From positions 83,323,717-83,387,716 of the forward strand of contig CM035406.1 of NCBI GenBank assembly GCA_020310875.1: a stretch of DNA of 64,000 nt. Direction: 5' to 3'. The position numbers and the translations under genes are program-made. The notes under the pieces were generated by a model. The model did not search any database. It had not been told where the DNA came from and saw only the letters and a list, made by a program, of their open reading frames with translations. Origin of the DNA: Ceratopteris richardii (taxonomy: Eukaryota; Streptophyta; Polypodiopsida; Polypodiales; Pteridaceae). Of the stretch, positions 47,839 to 59,339 are shown piece after piece; positions within the stretch are counted from its first letter, which is position 1; the number at the start of each line of letters is the position of its first letter.

Positions 47839-50168
47839 GTTTTTTCATGTTTCAAAAGATATTTGGCTCTTGTGGAGAATCAAACAGGTAAATCACTAAA
47901 AAGGCTAAGGTGAGATAGAGGAGGAGAATACTTCTCCCATGAGTTTGATTCTTTTCTTCAAGAAAGAGGAATCAAAAGAGAGGTAACTACAAGGTACACT
48001 CCTGAGCAAAATGGAGTGGCAGAAAGGAGGAATAGGACAATTATTGAAGCTGCAAGGTCTATGTTAAATGAAAAGCATTTACCTAATTACTTATGGGCTG
48101 AGGCTGTATCTACAGCCACTTACTTGATTAACAACAGGTTGCCTTCAAAATCCCTTGATGGGATGACTCCATATGAGGCTTGGAATGGAAGAAGACCAAG
48201 CTTAGATCATTGTAAAATTTTTGGTTTTGCTCATGTTTCTTCACAGGTTAGAGGCAAGGTGGATCCAAAGGCAGAAAGGTGTGTATTTATTGGATATGAC
48301 AACAATCAAAAGGGCTACAGGTTATAAAACCCTACCAACAAAGGATTCTTGGTAAGCAGAGATGTAGTTTTTGATGAGAACAATTCATGGTATGAAGATT
48401 CATGCAGGAAGGTCAATTTACCATATAAACTTGAAGAAGATTTTCCAAAGCTTGGTAGAGAACAATCGAAGATTGAAGAACAAGACACCTCAGAGGATGA
48501 TGAAGAATCTCAGATGGAAAAGATCAAAGCATGGAAGTCTAAAGGTAAAGCAAAATTGCAGGAACTTGGACATGAGGCAGAATCATCACATCATGGCCTA
48601 AGAAGATCTATGAGGGAAAAGAAAAAACCATAAAGGTATGGGTTTGACACCTCATTAGTAACTAAATACTCTATCTACATAGCACAGGATATAAACCAAG
48701 AGGAGCCATCATCATTTGAAGAGGCCAAAGCAAAATCAGAATGGAAGCATGCAATGAAGGAAGAGATTGAAGCACTTAGAGGAAAACAACACTTGGGATT
48801 TGGTGCCCAAGACTTCATCCATGAAGGTAATAGGCTAGAGATGGGTCTATAAACTCAAGAAGAATTCTGATGGTTCAATTAACAGGTATAAGGCAAGGCT
48901 TGTAGCAAAAGGCTTTGCACAAACTCAGGGAATTGATTATGAGGAGACCTTCTCTCCTGTGGCAAAGATGCCTACTATTAGGGTTTTGCTTAGTATTGCC
49001 TCTTCCAAGAATTGGAAGATACTTCAACTAGATGTAAAGAATGCATTCTTGAATGGTTGGATAACAGAAGAGGTATATATGGCACAACCACCTGGTTTTG
49101 AGAACCAAGTTTATCCTGATTATGTGTGTAAACTTAACAAAGCATTGTATGGTCTCAACAAAGCTCCAAGAGCTTGGAATTTTAGGCTTGTTTCATTCTT
49201 GCAGGACAAAGGCTTTCAACCAAGCAAGGCAGATCCTTCACTCTTTATTAAAAAGAGTAATTCCGAGGTCATCTACCTATGTGTATATGTAGATGATATT
49301 ATATTGACAGGAAATGATGCAGATGGTATGAAGAAGATCAAATATCAGATGAGAGAAGAGTTCAAGATAAGTGATTTGGGTTCACTTACCCACTTCCTAG
49401 GTTTGGAAGTTGTCTACAAAGATCATGGTTTGTTTCTCACTCAAAGGAAGTACATTAAGGACATGTTGGCAAAATTCAAGATGCAAGATTGTAAGATTGC
49501 AGGTACTCCAATGGAGGTCAATCACAAATTGAGCTCACATGAAGGTGAACTCATAGAGGACATCACATCATATCAAAGTCTAGTGGGTAGTCTCAACTAT
49601 GCCACATTGACAAGAGTAGATATATGTTACAGTGTGAGTGTGCTAAGTCAATTTATGCACACACCAAGGAAACCACATATGGATGCTGCCAAAAGGATTC
49701 TCAAGTATCTCAAAGGAACCATAAATGAAGGACTTTATTATCCTTATGTATCTGATTTAGGTTTGAAGCTATTTTCTGATGCAGATTGGGCTGGCTCCAA
49801 GGAAGATAGAAGGAGCACTTCAAGTTATCTTACCTTTGCAGGTTCAAAGCTTATTTCATGGTCATCCAAGAAGCAACCCACAGTTGCTCTCTCTTCTACT
49901 GAAGTTGAATATAGAGGTCTTGCCATAGCTACACAAGACGCTATGTGGATGAAGACATTATTCAAGGACTAAACATATTGAAGTTCATTATCACTATGTA
50001 CGAGAAAAGGTTCTAAGCAAAGAGATTCAAATATCATATGTGTCCACTCATCAACAATGTGCAGATATTCTAACCAAAGCATTGGATGGTACAAAACTTT
50101 GCAAATTCAAGGCTATGATAGGTTTGCAGGTAATCTTGGAATATTGAAGACCTCAAGCATACTTGGCT
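47839..50168 (+). pseudogene. pol: pol of element 5, remainder (integrase, RT, RNase H), broken
   Basis: After the TAA the integrase continues in frame, but a TGA replaces the Ser codon before the second Asp (R-stop-DRGGEY near 47911). The Glu is kept (GVAERRNR). TAA at 48325-48327, TAA at 48631-48633, a one-base insertion near 48778 and a TAG near 48836 follow. RT is then open through 49972 with LQLDVKNAFLNG and YVDD (49286-49297). RNase H keeps SSTEVEY but about 115 bp with the CDN motif are deleted near 49965, which closes the frame at 49972. Confidence 0.92.
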
Positions 50169-50169
50169 T

Positions 50170-50179
50170 GAGGGGGAGC
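50170..50179 (+). other. Polypurine tract, element 5
   Basis: GAGGGGGAGC directly before the 3-prime LTR. Confidence 0.9.
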
Positions 50180-51137
50180 TGTTGGAGCAAGTCTATGAAA
50201 AGCCTAAGTATTGGCTTGAGTCCCACAAAGTCTTAGAAGAAGCTTTAAAAAGAAGACTATGTAAAGTTCACTTGTGAACTACCTCTTGTAATTTTTTGAA
50301 GAGTTTACTTAATGTAAAAGTAAGAGAATCTTAAGTGGTTGAGTCCACATGATCAAAAAGGGAAAGAGGAGCCACAAATTTGTGATTTGTGGTAGGTAGA
50401 GAATCAAATCAATCATTGATTGATTGGAGAGTGATTGAGGGAAGCTAGCCTCCCAAACTCAACTATAAATAGATGGCAGTTTTAGTCGTGGTTAGAGAGA
50501 CCTATGTGAAGACCTCCAAGAGCTGAGCTTTACTCCATATCAAGGTGTGATTACAAGGCACACATATGTATCAGTAAGTCATTGTATTGTACAAGCAATA
50601 TACTTTCATCTTCATGATTATTTGAGTTCATCTTTCCATGTTCTTTTGAAGTGTATTCACTGCATTTTCATAATCATTGAATTCCTACATTTTGATTTAT
50701 GTTTATTTTTCTGCTCACTGGTCTCAAACTGTAGCAGCCCGTGAAAATTGGGATGATGTCATCACTTGTTAAAACTCATTCTCAGTGTGTGGTTTATTAT
50801 TTTTGATGAGATTACTCTTGAAAGTTAGCTCTTTAAGCTACCTAGACTTCCCCAAGAGGAATTAAGCTAATTGCTGCTGTGCTCAGAGAATTATGTAAAA
50901 CACTGGACAGGTGTATGAACCAAGAATAGCAAGTTTTCACCTCTGAGCTAACTCCGACTTATCTGTTTTGATCTATCTTTTTGAGAGTGATCTTCCAAGG
51001 TACATAGGGTGTCTAATACATCCATTGGCAAGCTAAAAGGGCCCACCATATACTCCTAGAGTTCATTTGGCTGGTGTAGATCAAGGATTTTGCAACACCT
51101 CTTCATCTTCAAGCACATACCTATCCATCTCTTCACA
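50180..51137 (+). repeat. 3-prime LTR of element 5 (958 bp, internal deletion)
   Basis: Same ends as the 5-prime LTR. Lacks about 315 bp between the words GTATTCACTGC and TTTTCATAATCATTG, near 50663. Confidence 0.94.
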
Positions 51138-51142
51138 TAGAC
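51138..51142. repeat. Target-site duplication TAGAC, right copy (element 5)
   Basis: Exact match to 44729-44733; element 4 LTR sequence resumes after it. Confidence 0.94.
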
Positions 51143-51370
51143 ATGTGTATGAACATAAATAGCAAGTCTTTTGGTCTTGAATCTACTTCAACTTATCTAT
51201 TTTGATCCATATTTTTTAGAGTGATCTTCCAAGGTACATAAAGTGTCTAATACATCCTTTCGCAAGCTAAAAGGGCCCACTACATATCCCTAGACTTTTT
51301 TTGGCTAGTGTAGTGCAAAGTTTCTGTAGCACCACTGCATCTTGTCCAAGATCATATCCATCTCTTCACA
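51143..51370 (+). repeat. 3-prime LTR of element 4, right part
   Basis: Continues ATGTGTATGAACATAAA as in the element 4 5-prime LTR near 39205, and ends TCTTCACA. Confidence 0.9.
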
Positions 51371-53830
51371 GAGAACTCAGCAGGTTCAGTGATACCCCTC
51401 CTGATAGGATGTTGGATGATTTGTGTTTGAAAGCACATTCAAGAGTAGTTTTGTCCCAGTGAGTGATGATGCAACATCCTCAAGTTGTGCAACAGAATGC
51501 ACAAGCCATCTTGCACATTTAAACTCAAGCAATAATGGGGCAACAAGCTTGGCTGCAATGTTGAAGGAGAAGATCACACAATGAAAGGAAAGGGGAGAGT
51601 CCCTAGTGAAAAGAATTCAAGTCATTCTCCCTCCATTGACTAAAGAAGAAGGTGCTAGTGTTGCAGATTTGATGATTATTCGGACCTAGTCCTTAGAGAT
51701 TTCTGGGCTCATTGGGATGTTGAAACTTGAGGAATATAAGGATTCTATAGTTTGAGCATGCCAAAGACTCGTTTTCATTCTTAGAGAAATACTGAGCAAA
51801 CACCCACTTCATTTCATAGCATGGTGCCATGTCTTTCATGGACATGCTTGAAATGAAGAACAATCGTGTTCTTCTTGCAGTTCTTCAGGTTTTGAATCAA
51901 CTAGCAAAGAATAATCTTAGCTTTCAAGAGAATGCATGCCTTGTTGGACGGATTCCATTTATCATGAATATTGCCAACTTTAAATACCCAAAGGAGATGT
52001 GAATGCAAGCAGCTCTTTTTGTTGGTCAGCTATGCCAAGTTAATACTTCCACCTTGCAAATGTTCATAGCCTATAGGGGTTTGCTAGTTTTTGTACGATT
52101 TCTTGAGCCAAATTATGTAGAATACAAGGAGATGGCATCGTATGCTTTGGGTGTCTATCAGAACTTGGCTGCTGCATTCTAGAAATGCATTCAGTCATCT
52201 GAAGATGATGAAGATGAAGATGAATCAAAGCTGTCATCTAAACACAATACAAATTTGTAAATATTGTAAGAATGGAAAACATCCAAAGTTGCATGCAAAG
52301 GAGGAGCAAGTTGTATAGAGCAATAAATCAGTGGTGCATAAGATTTTCTTGCATTATATGAATGCTTATGATGATCATCGTGTTAATTTCCCTGATTATT
52401 ATCTCAAGCTTTTGAACAAGAGACCTAAGAGCTTCGATTTTGGAAAGCTTCCCTTGTTGCCATCTGAGGCTCTCATGATTCTTATGAACTTATTAGACAA
52501 AGTAGTAAATCAATTGAAGATGTAAAATCAAGGAGAGGTGGTTATGAGGGCCCTGATCGAGATTAAGCATAGATGCTAGACATGGACGTGCTGGAATCAA
52601 GTCATGGTATAAGATGGGATGATATTCTCGGATTATCAGAGGCAAAAAGGCACTTGGCTTTTGATGTTGTTCACCAACATTTAAATATCCAACATGAAAC
52701 ATCACAAAATCACCATGAAAAAGTTCAACCTTTGATAAGCCTCCTTGAGAAGGTAGCTTCAAGACCAGTGTGTGGGAAGTTGGAATACATACGAAACATG
52801 GAGGGAGGTCTTGATAAGCATGAGACCATCTTGCCTTTGCTCCATCATACTTCTACAATGAGGAAGAATAATGGAGAACTCGAGTTCTTAATGTCTGCTT
52901 TTGAAGACAATGCAAAAGAGGGCAATTTGGAGCTCACCCAATCTAATATTGGTATGAAAAACTCTTCTCTAGGAAGCATAAACCAGATGCTAGTGTCTTG
53001 TGTGAGAGTAGCGAGAATGGTTTTGTCTCACAATCTGCATCTAGTTTACTCTTAGAATGAGGAGTGTGTTGAATGGTAGGCAGAGAGCAACACATCTTCA
53101 GGAATTGTATCAAGAAGGCTTTCAACTTTGAATGTTGATGTTGCTAGAGAATACCTAGAGAAGGTTGTTGATCTTCTACTAGAGTTTTTTCGCAGTGATA
53201 TGGTTGTGAAAACGCATATGTGTGGCTTGAGTTTATTGGTGTGACTGTTTTAGATGCTCATCAAACTAGAAAGCCCCATTCTATTGAAGACATTGAAATG
53301 CATTAGGAGCTTTTATCAAATCCATCCACATTGGAGCCTTTTCAAAGGGTAGAAGCTATTAAGCACCTTGTTCTTTTCCTTGAGTTACGAGAAGGCCCGA
53401 TGGTTTTCCAAATACATACTAAAGTGATTAATGCACTATACAATCTTTGCAAAATCAACAAGAGAAAGAAGATTAATGAGCAAGTTTTGGAGTTGGAGAG
53501 AAGATCCTTAGTTGATCTTCAATTCAGTGAATCTCCTCACATGTATGTATAGGCAAGAGCCCTCAGGTTGCTCTAGACTGATCAGCTCTTGAGATAGAGA
53601 TGCCAAGAGAGAAACAGAGAGGGATCCTCTCAAAATTTTCCAATGCTCAGAATGGTAGCACTCGGAAGTTGGCACACTTTCTAGCATTAATCCACCAAAT
53701 TGTGGTAGATATTCAGGAGCTAATCATGGTGGGTATACCTTTTGTGTCACCTGCTTGCCTATTCATCTGCAACTTCATAGAACACTCCTCTATGTCAAAA
53801 CTCTGTAGAGATTGCACACTTAGTTTGCAC
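51371..53830 (+). pseudogene. MAP3KE1-like: Copy A: MAP3K-epsilon pseudogene, 3-prime part
   Basis: Resumes where 38162 stopped, as the uninterrupted copy B shows. Recognisable pieces in several frames: the ENACLVG segment of the Armadillo-like C-terminal region (near 51930), LQMFIAYRGLLVFV (near 52055), an acidic EDDEDEDES stretch (near 52203), GGLDKHETILPLLHH (52804-52848), VDVAREYLEKVVDLLLEF (near 53140) and a frame at 53331-53552 with AIKHLVLFLELREGPMVFQI and LYNLCKINKRK. These follow the order of the C-terminal half of MAP3K-epsilon, a scaffold-like repeat region. Frequent stops and shifts. Homology to copy B ends near 53815, where gypsy sequence begins. Confidence 0.85.
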
Positions 53831-53944
53831 CCCTACTACTAGTATACATTTTGTTAAAAAAGAGAAAATTACAAATAAACTTAGAAAAAGAAATGAAAAA
53901 TATTTTAAAAACCTAGGATTAATTTCACCTAAAGAAAATATTGA

Positions 53945-55140
53945 ATGTATGAGCTTTCCAAAAGTTCTACTTTGATAGGAGAACTTGAGGATGCATTTCA
54001 CGAAGAACTAGAATCAAAATTTATCATTCTTGACTCTATTGAGGAATATCAGCTGATTGCTAATTTCTTAGTAGAATATGAAGTCAAGATTGATACTAAA
54101 TATAAAGCAATAAAAAAGAAGATTAAAATCGTAGCTCATCCATTGCCTAAAGAGAGCTATGAAATAATTAGATGAGTTTCTGAGGATCCTATTCTTAGAG
54201 ATCGATCTAAGATAAGATATACATTTACTAAGGAAACTATGAAATATATAAAGTTTGGAGAAGAATTTCTTTTAGAACTTGAAAAAGATCAATTTAGAAA
54301 TATGATCATGCATCATGGTAGGCATTTTTCTTGTTCCCACACGAAATAGGATGTGTTGACCCAAAGCTTGTAGCTCCGATGACCATATTTACCATATCAC
54401 ATATTCCATGGAATCTTTGGCCGATACCAGTTCCAAAGGCTCATTTACCTAAGCTGATGAGATTATTTACCTGAGCTGATGAGATTGTTAAAAGAGAAGA
54501 TTGCCTTGAGAATTTTAGAACTGTCATCAATGTCATATCCAAATTGATGGTTCACGGTACCTAAAAAGAATGGGAAGCTACGATTCCTACAGGATATTCA
54601 GCCTATTAACAAAGTCCCTATTAGAAATGTAGAAACAGGTCCCATTGTAGATGAGTTTGTAGAGGCATTTTTCTGATACTCCATCTATTCAATGGGAGAT
54701 CTATACTCAGGATGAGACCAATTTCAATTAGCCATTGAAATAGAGATATAACCATGATGAAAACTCCTTTGGGTCTAGTATGTATGTGTACATTACCTCA
54801 AGGGGCAACAAATTATGTGGCACACATGATGAATGCTATGAACATGTCTTACATGACTTCATTCCCAAAGTGACTATGCCTTTTATGGATGATATTCCGA
54901 TAAAAAGGTGTATGGAAAAGGAAAAAGATATAAATTTAGATTCATCTGGATATAGAAAATTTGTCTCCGACCACATTTCTGATTGTGAAAAAATCTTTTA
55001 CTGATTTGAGGAGGTTGGACTTACTTTCTCCTTAGAGAAATCTAACTTTGGTGTCAACAAAGTTTTGATTGTCGGACATCTATGTAGGAATTATGGCCGT
55101 AGGCCATATCCGTAGAAAGTTGATGCCATTAGTAGGATTT
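53945..55140 (+). pseudogene. pol: Gypsy leader and reverse transcriptase remnant
   Basis: 53945-54175 is a leader frame shared with the minus-strand copy. RT follows in broken frames: WFTVPKKNGKLRFLQDIQ with PINKVPIRNVE, GPIVDEFVEAFF, YSMGDLYSG (first Asp kept), LPQGATNYVAHMMNAMN (near 54795) and MPFMDDIPIKRC with the catalytic DD (54881-54900), then ISDCEKIF. This is the Ty3/gypsy RT pattern, copying element RNA into DNA. At least ten stops or shifts. RNase H is largely missing after about 55140. Confidence 0.85.
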
Positions 55141-55384
55141 TGAATAAAGTTGATTAGTTATGATCCATCTACCTTTGCATATGAGTGATTTAGAGATGAA
55201 GAATACAAGGGAGAATGGAAAGATATAGGTTATTATCTGAGTACCTTTCAGTCTATCCCAAGCTGATCGATAGATCGATTTTGAAAGATTAGAAAGAAAT
55301 CTTTTGACTTCTTTTTGGAAGATGAATATCTTTGGCAACATGCTAAAGGGAAAGCAAACAACCTGCAAAGATTAATTAAAATGT

Positions 55385-56420
55385 TTGCAAGTGCAAGTTA
55401 TGAGAGATATGCATGAAAGCCTATGGACGAGTCATAAGGGTTTCATAGCAACGTATGAAAATATTCAAGAAAGTTATTGGTGGTCGAGGATGTATGTAGC
55501 TATGAAGGATTTTTTGAGCACATGTGCCACATGCCAATTACATTCCTCAGTCAAACATAGAGATCCCTTACATCCGACCTATCCACCTTGTATTCATTAC
55601 AAGTGGGTAGTCCACCTTGTGACTATGCCTAAAAGCAGCAATGGCATGAGATATATAGTACTTGCACATGAAGACTTGACAAATCATGTAGAAGATCGAG
55701 CACTTCGGTCTAAAACTACTTATAATGTATGCCTATTCCTATTAGAAGAAGTGATATCCAGATTTGGATATGTTGAGAAGGTAGTAGCACATCGAGGTGA
55801 GTTAGATGCTAGAGAGGCAAGAGAATTCTTTGATCACCATAGGATTTTCTTTTCTCTCACGATGGCCTATAACCTACTATTTTCTTTATGGGCTGATCGG
55901 ATGCCATATATGAGATCAACTGGTTTTATGCCAGTTGAACTCATGCACTCAGATAATAAAATGGATGAGCTTAGATTGGGAAGACAATTTGTCATGAGAA
56001 GATTTATTAAGTTGAAAAATGAAACATATAGAACAAGGGAATGAAAATATGAAAGAAGCCATCAAAAAATTAAAAGAATCGGGTCTGAAAAATAAGATTT
56101 ATTTTGAAAAGAGACATTGACTTAGGCCGTGATTGATAAAGTTTGGGGATGGGTACTTGTTTATTATAGTACCTTTGAAACCCAATACAATGCACAATGG
56201 AAATTAACTAAATGATGGTTTTGTCTTTATGTTGTTGTTTTTGGTTTTTCTATAGGTACCTATACTTTATGAGAGTTAGATGGCGCTTCTTTGGGAAATA
56301 GAATCGCACGAAAAAGAATTAAGCTATTCAAATAAAGGATAAGCAGTGACTACGAGATAGATGAAGAATTCTTGGACGAGGATGATGCACATGAAGAATG
56401 ACAAAGAGTAGAATCAAGTG
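55385..56420 (+). pseudogene. pol: Gypsy integrase remnant and polyprotein C-terminus
   Basis: A 219-codon frame (55385-56044). The zinc domain is present (SHKGFIATYENIQESYWW, then CATCQLH). The first catalytic Asp is His (VVHLV) and the second is also changed (VVAHRGELD). The segment with the Glu is deleted after LTMAYN. A decayed C-terminal part follows to 56420, with ELDGASLG and an acidic end. Integrase activity is impossible. The minus-strand copy keeps the second Asp and Glu, so the losses are specific to this copy. Confidence 0.85.
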
Positions 56421-56819
56421 AAGTGTTTCCAACTTAAATTTGATTTTCTTTTGTGAATATATGCATTGCATTTTTGCATGTAAATAAATATATCAAGATT
56501 TGTAAAAATTTAAGAAAAATAAGTAGGCTTAAGATAGCAAACATCTATTATGGTTTTGTGTGAAACATGAAAGATTAGAAATGATATAAATATATTTAGT
56601 TAGCATACTAGGTACTTTTGAGAATCAAAACTTGGGATGTAATAGTATGCTTAAAATAAGTACATGTATATGCTATTAGTTTGAACACTTAGTTAGTGGG
56701 ATTCTTTGAATCCTACTATTTTTTTCCTATGAGATCCTACCTCTAGATAGATTATGATTTTAGAAACCTTCATACTCAAGCCAGCAATATATGTATGTGC
56801 ATGTGTTGTTAATGTGCTA

Positions 56820-57290
56820 TGATGGGCTAGTAGGCAGGTGGAACAACCTTGATATGTATGTGCATGTGTTGTGTATGTGCTACGATGTGTTGTTAATGTT
56901 CTACAATGGGCTAGTAGGCAGGTGGAACAACCTTGATATGTATGTTGTTAATGTGCTATGATGGGCTAGTAGGCAGGTGGAACAACCTTAATGTGCTATG
57001 ATCGGCTAGTAGGAAAGTGGAACAACCTTGATTGGGTGATCAAGGCCACGAGCTGATGCTAGTTTCATCGTAGGCATGACCTATATGTTGGTATGCACCT
57101 ATATGAGTTGGTAGGTAGGTGGAGTCACTCTAACTAGGTGGTAAGAGCCACGAGATGATGTTGATTTCATATAGGGATGATAGTGTGTGTCATGCGCTAT
57201 ATCAGGCCCGTAGACAGGTGGAATAAACTTGGCTGAGTGGTGAAGTCCATGAATCACACCCAATTTTAGCATAGGCAGACTTGTGAAAAT
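56820..57290 (+). repeat. Tandem repeats in the gypsy 3-prime region
   Basis: GGCTAGTAGGCAGGTGGAAC recurs near 56825, 56909, 56964 and (with changes) 57004, with spacings of about 84, 55 and 40. Two longer, more diverged units follow (GGTAGGTAGGTGGAGTCAC near 57109 and CCGTAGACAGGTGGAATAA near 57207). Same repeat family as 34441-34745, inverted. Confidence 0.8.
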
Positions 57291-57359
57291 AAAAATAAAA
57301 AGAAAAAAAATCTGAGTTGAGATGAAGAGAAAAAGAAAACAAAAAGATCTTTAGGTATT

Positions 57360-58175
57360 GTGTGATACCCTATATATATATACCCTAAGTGCTTAAGTAT
57401 TTATATGTGCTTATGCATGCGTATGCATGTATATGTATTTAGGATGTATAGATAGGAGTGAATCGTGCTTATGCATATGTGACTATGGGTATATATGAAA
57501 TTGTGCACCTATGTGAGTGTCTAGAAGCTTTGGTATTCTAGTGGTATGTATGCAGATATGGATATGAGCCTAAGAATATGTGAACATACCCTAGGTACCT
57601 GAGTGATGTGTGTAGGGTACCCCATGATTTTGTAGAGATTATCCTATGCGAAAGAGCATTTAACCATGTGCATATGTGCTTATGTGAACTAGATATAATT
57701 GAGCATGTGCCTATATATATGCATATGTATTGATGTTGCATGCATGGCACTTCCTTATGGAACCTTAAAAAGAAATTTTGGACTAACAAAAACGTTAAAA
57801 ACAAAACAAACGAAATCAAATAAAAAGCATGTGTGTATACGTGAGTTAAGTGTGCTTTTAGAATGTGTGTATGTGTGTTTTTTTAGGTGTGTGTAGATAT
57901 GAATAAATGTGAACTCATACCTTATGTATATAATAATAGTGAATTTAAATAATAAAGGATAAAAAAAAGAATAAGTCAAAAGGAAAAGAAAGGCAAGCAT
58001 GCGTGTGTGTGAGTCTAGGTGTGTGTATGTTTATAGATATGTGTGCATAAGCATAGTATGTATTCAAAAAGATTGACATGTGTTTATTTACTAAAATTGG
58101 AGTGTCTACATGCGTATGTGACTCCTCTATGCATATATTTCTGGCTGTAATATGATTTTTCCTAATTTTATTGCT
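57360..58175. repeat. TG/ATG-rich low-complexity DNA
   Basis: Irregular GTATGTG, GCATGTG and TGTGTG words. It ends with TTTTTCCTAATTTTATTGCT then TCAGAG (58158-58183), which resembles a plant intron 3-prime end. Confidence 0.7.
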
Positions 58176-58253
58176 TCAGAGAGAGAGAGCATAGAGAGAG
58201 AGAGTAGAGGGTGCTAACTCGATTAATAGTGGCTTTTAAGGCAATTGTTAAGG

Positions 58254-59275
58254 ATGGGTTCCACGTGTTGTATAGCTTTGAGGTCAAGAGAATTAGCAGA
58301 CATGAGTGATGATTGGTCCATTGATCATGCGAGAGTGATGAATGCAGAAATGGCCGATGTGACATTGTCTCTACCTTATTTCTCTTTGTGCAGAGAAGTA
58401 GAACCTCAAATCTTAGAGTTTGAATCAATCTATGATGGATTTTTTTTTCAGAAGGATAGTTTCCTCCTCGAGCATGAGTGCCAAAAATAATAGCGTAGGA
58501 AGCGAGCACCAAAGTGCTTCTTCTCATCATCGACAAAAAAACAAGGAGTGTTGCTACAAGCTCATGCCTCTCAAAAAAATGCACGACTGCCATAAGTCAA
58601 GAGGAACCACGTGCACCTGCATATTCAGCGATTCCCTCAAAATTAATGGAAGAGCTTGGTTTAGGTTCTTCAGCCAATCAAGTACATTACTTTCCCAAGT
58701 TAAACATTCCAAAGTCAATGCAAAGCATGGAGTCCTCTCCAAGCTTGGAGATGGATGATAATGCCAATGAGGTGACTGCAGCAAGATTTCATTCTTATCA
58801 GCAAATGCTAAGAAATGTTGTTAACACTCCATTCAAATTCTCAAGGTAGAAAACAGAATCTCAAAGAACAAGTAATTCATCCAACTTTTCTGGATCATTT
58901 GCATCCCAAAAGCTGGCAATGGCTTAGCAGGGGTTTTTCTAGCATGATTATAGTTGGGGAGCAGGAAGACCTAAAAGAGCTTTACATAACAAATGCAGTG
59001 CCCATGTGCAACCATAATCTTTCTACTCAATTTGAGAGTCTGACCTGTGGGCTTTATTCTAAAGCAATTTGTCAGAAACCATTATGAAGTTTCCTAAGGG
59101 CTCTTACAAACAAGGATTTGCCAGCAATGGGTATTCTTGAATGTGTAAACGTTTATCGTGTTTAATGTTTGGATCGAGCCACTCCTGATCCTCTATCACA
59201 TGATCCACCATGTCTAAAATGTGGAGTGAGAGAGAGATACGGGGAGCTACAGACTGGGTGGTTGTTGTGGATGCA
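58254..59275 (+). pseudogene. Copy B: RING-like protein pseudogene
   Basis: ATG at 58254 reads MGSTCCIALRSRELADMSDD, resembling the N-terminus of a plant RING-protein family that starts MGS-x-CC. The reading continues in several frames: SMSAKNNSVGSEHQSASSHH near 58480, PKSWQWLSRGFSSMIIVGEQ near 58910, and a C-terminal zinc-like part ILECVNVYRV, stop, CLDRATPDPLSHDPPCLKCG near 59130-59225. Two zinc ligands are altered compared with copy A (Gly/His positions read Val/Arg). Stops and shifts throughout. An intact member would probably be a ubiquitin ligase, but that is inference from the ring pattern. Confidence 0.55.
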
Positions 59276-59339
59276 CTGAAAAATGCTTCAATGCTAGATG
59301 AACAAAGAAGTAAAACTCACTTAGCTATGTACCAAGTGC

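Larger units (their letters stand above)
44734..51137 (+). mobile_element. Copia element 5: youngest Ty1/copia copy, nested in the 3-prime LTR of element 4
   Basis: A 6404-bp element with an exact TAGAC duplication. The 5-prime LTR is 1273 bp; the 3-prime LTR is only 958 bp because about 315 bp are deleted near 50663. The shared LTR sequence differs at about 28 of 958 positions (about 3 percent) by hand count, the lowest in the window. Primer site and polypurine tract are perfect. Gag and protease form one 602-codon frame, but later stops, a frameshift and an RNase H deletion disable pol. Confidence 0.95.
38163..51370 (+). mobile_element. Copia element 4: Ty1/copia retrotransposon in pseudogene copy A, split by element 5
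   Basis: About 6.8 kb without element 5. The 5-prime LTR is 1267 bp; the 3-prime LTR is 43702-44733 plus 51138-51370 (about 1260 bp). Same family as elements 3 and 5 but clearly more diverged. The two LTRs differ at about 9 percent in the first ~490 bases by hand count. Flanks TGGAA (38158-38162) and GAGAA (51371-51375) are a decayed target duplication at best, but the uninterrupted copy B (AGAGAACTCAATAAG near 60411) shows where the empty site was. Gag and pol carry many stops. Confidence 0.92.
53835..57355 (+). mobile_element. Ty3/gypsy retrotransposon remnant, plus strand
   Basis: Contains a gypsy leader, RT and integrase, a long 3-prime spacer and tandem repeats, in the same order as the minus-strand copy at 33936-36440. 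No LTR is visible: the left end abuts pseudogene copy A, and homology to the minus-strand copy stops near 57350 (ACAAAAAGATCT). Internally deleted and full of stops. Confidence 0.82.
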
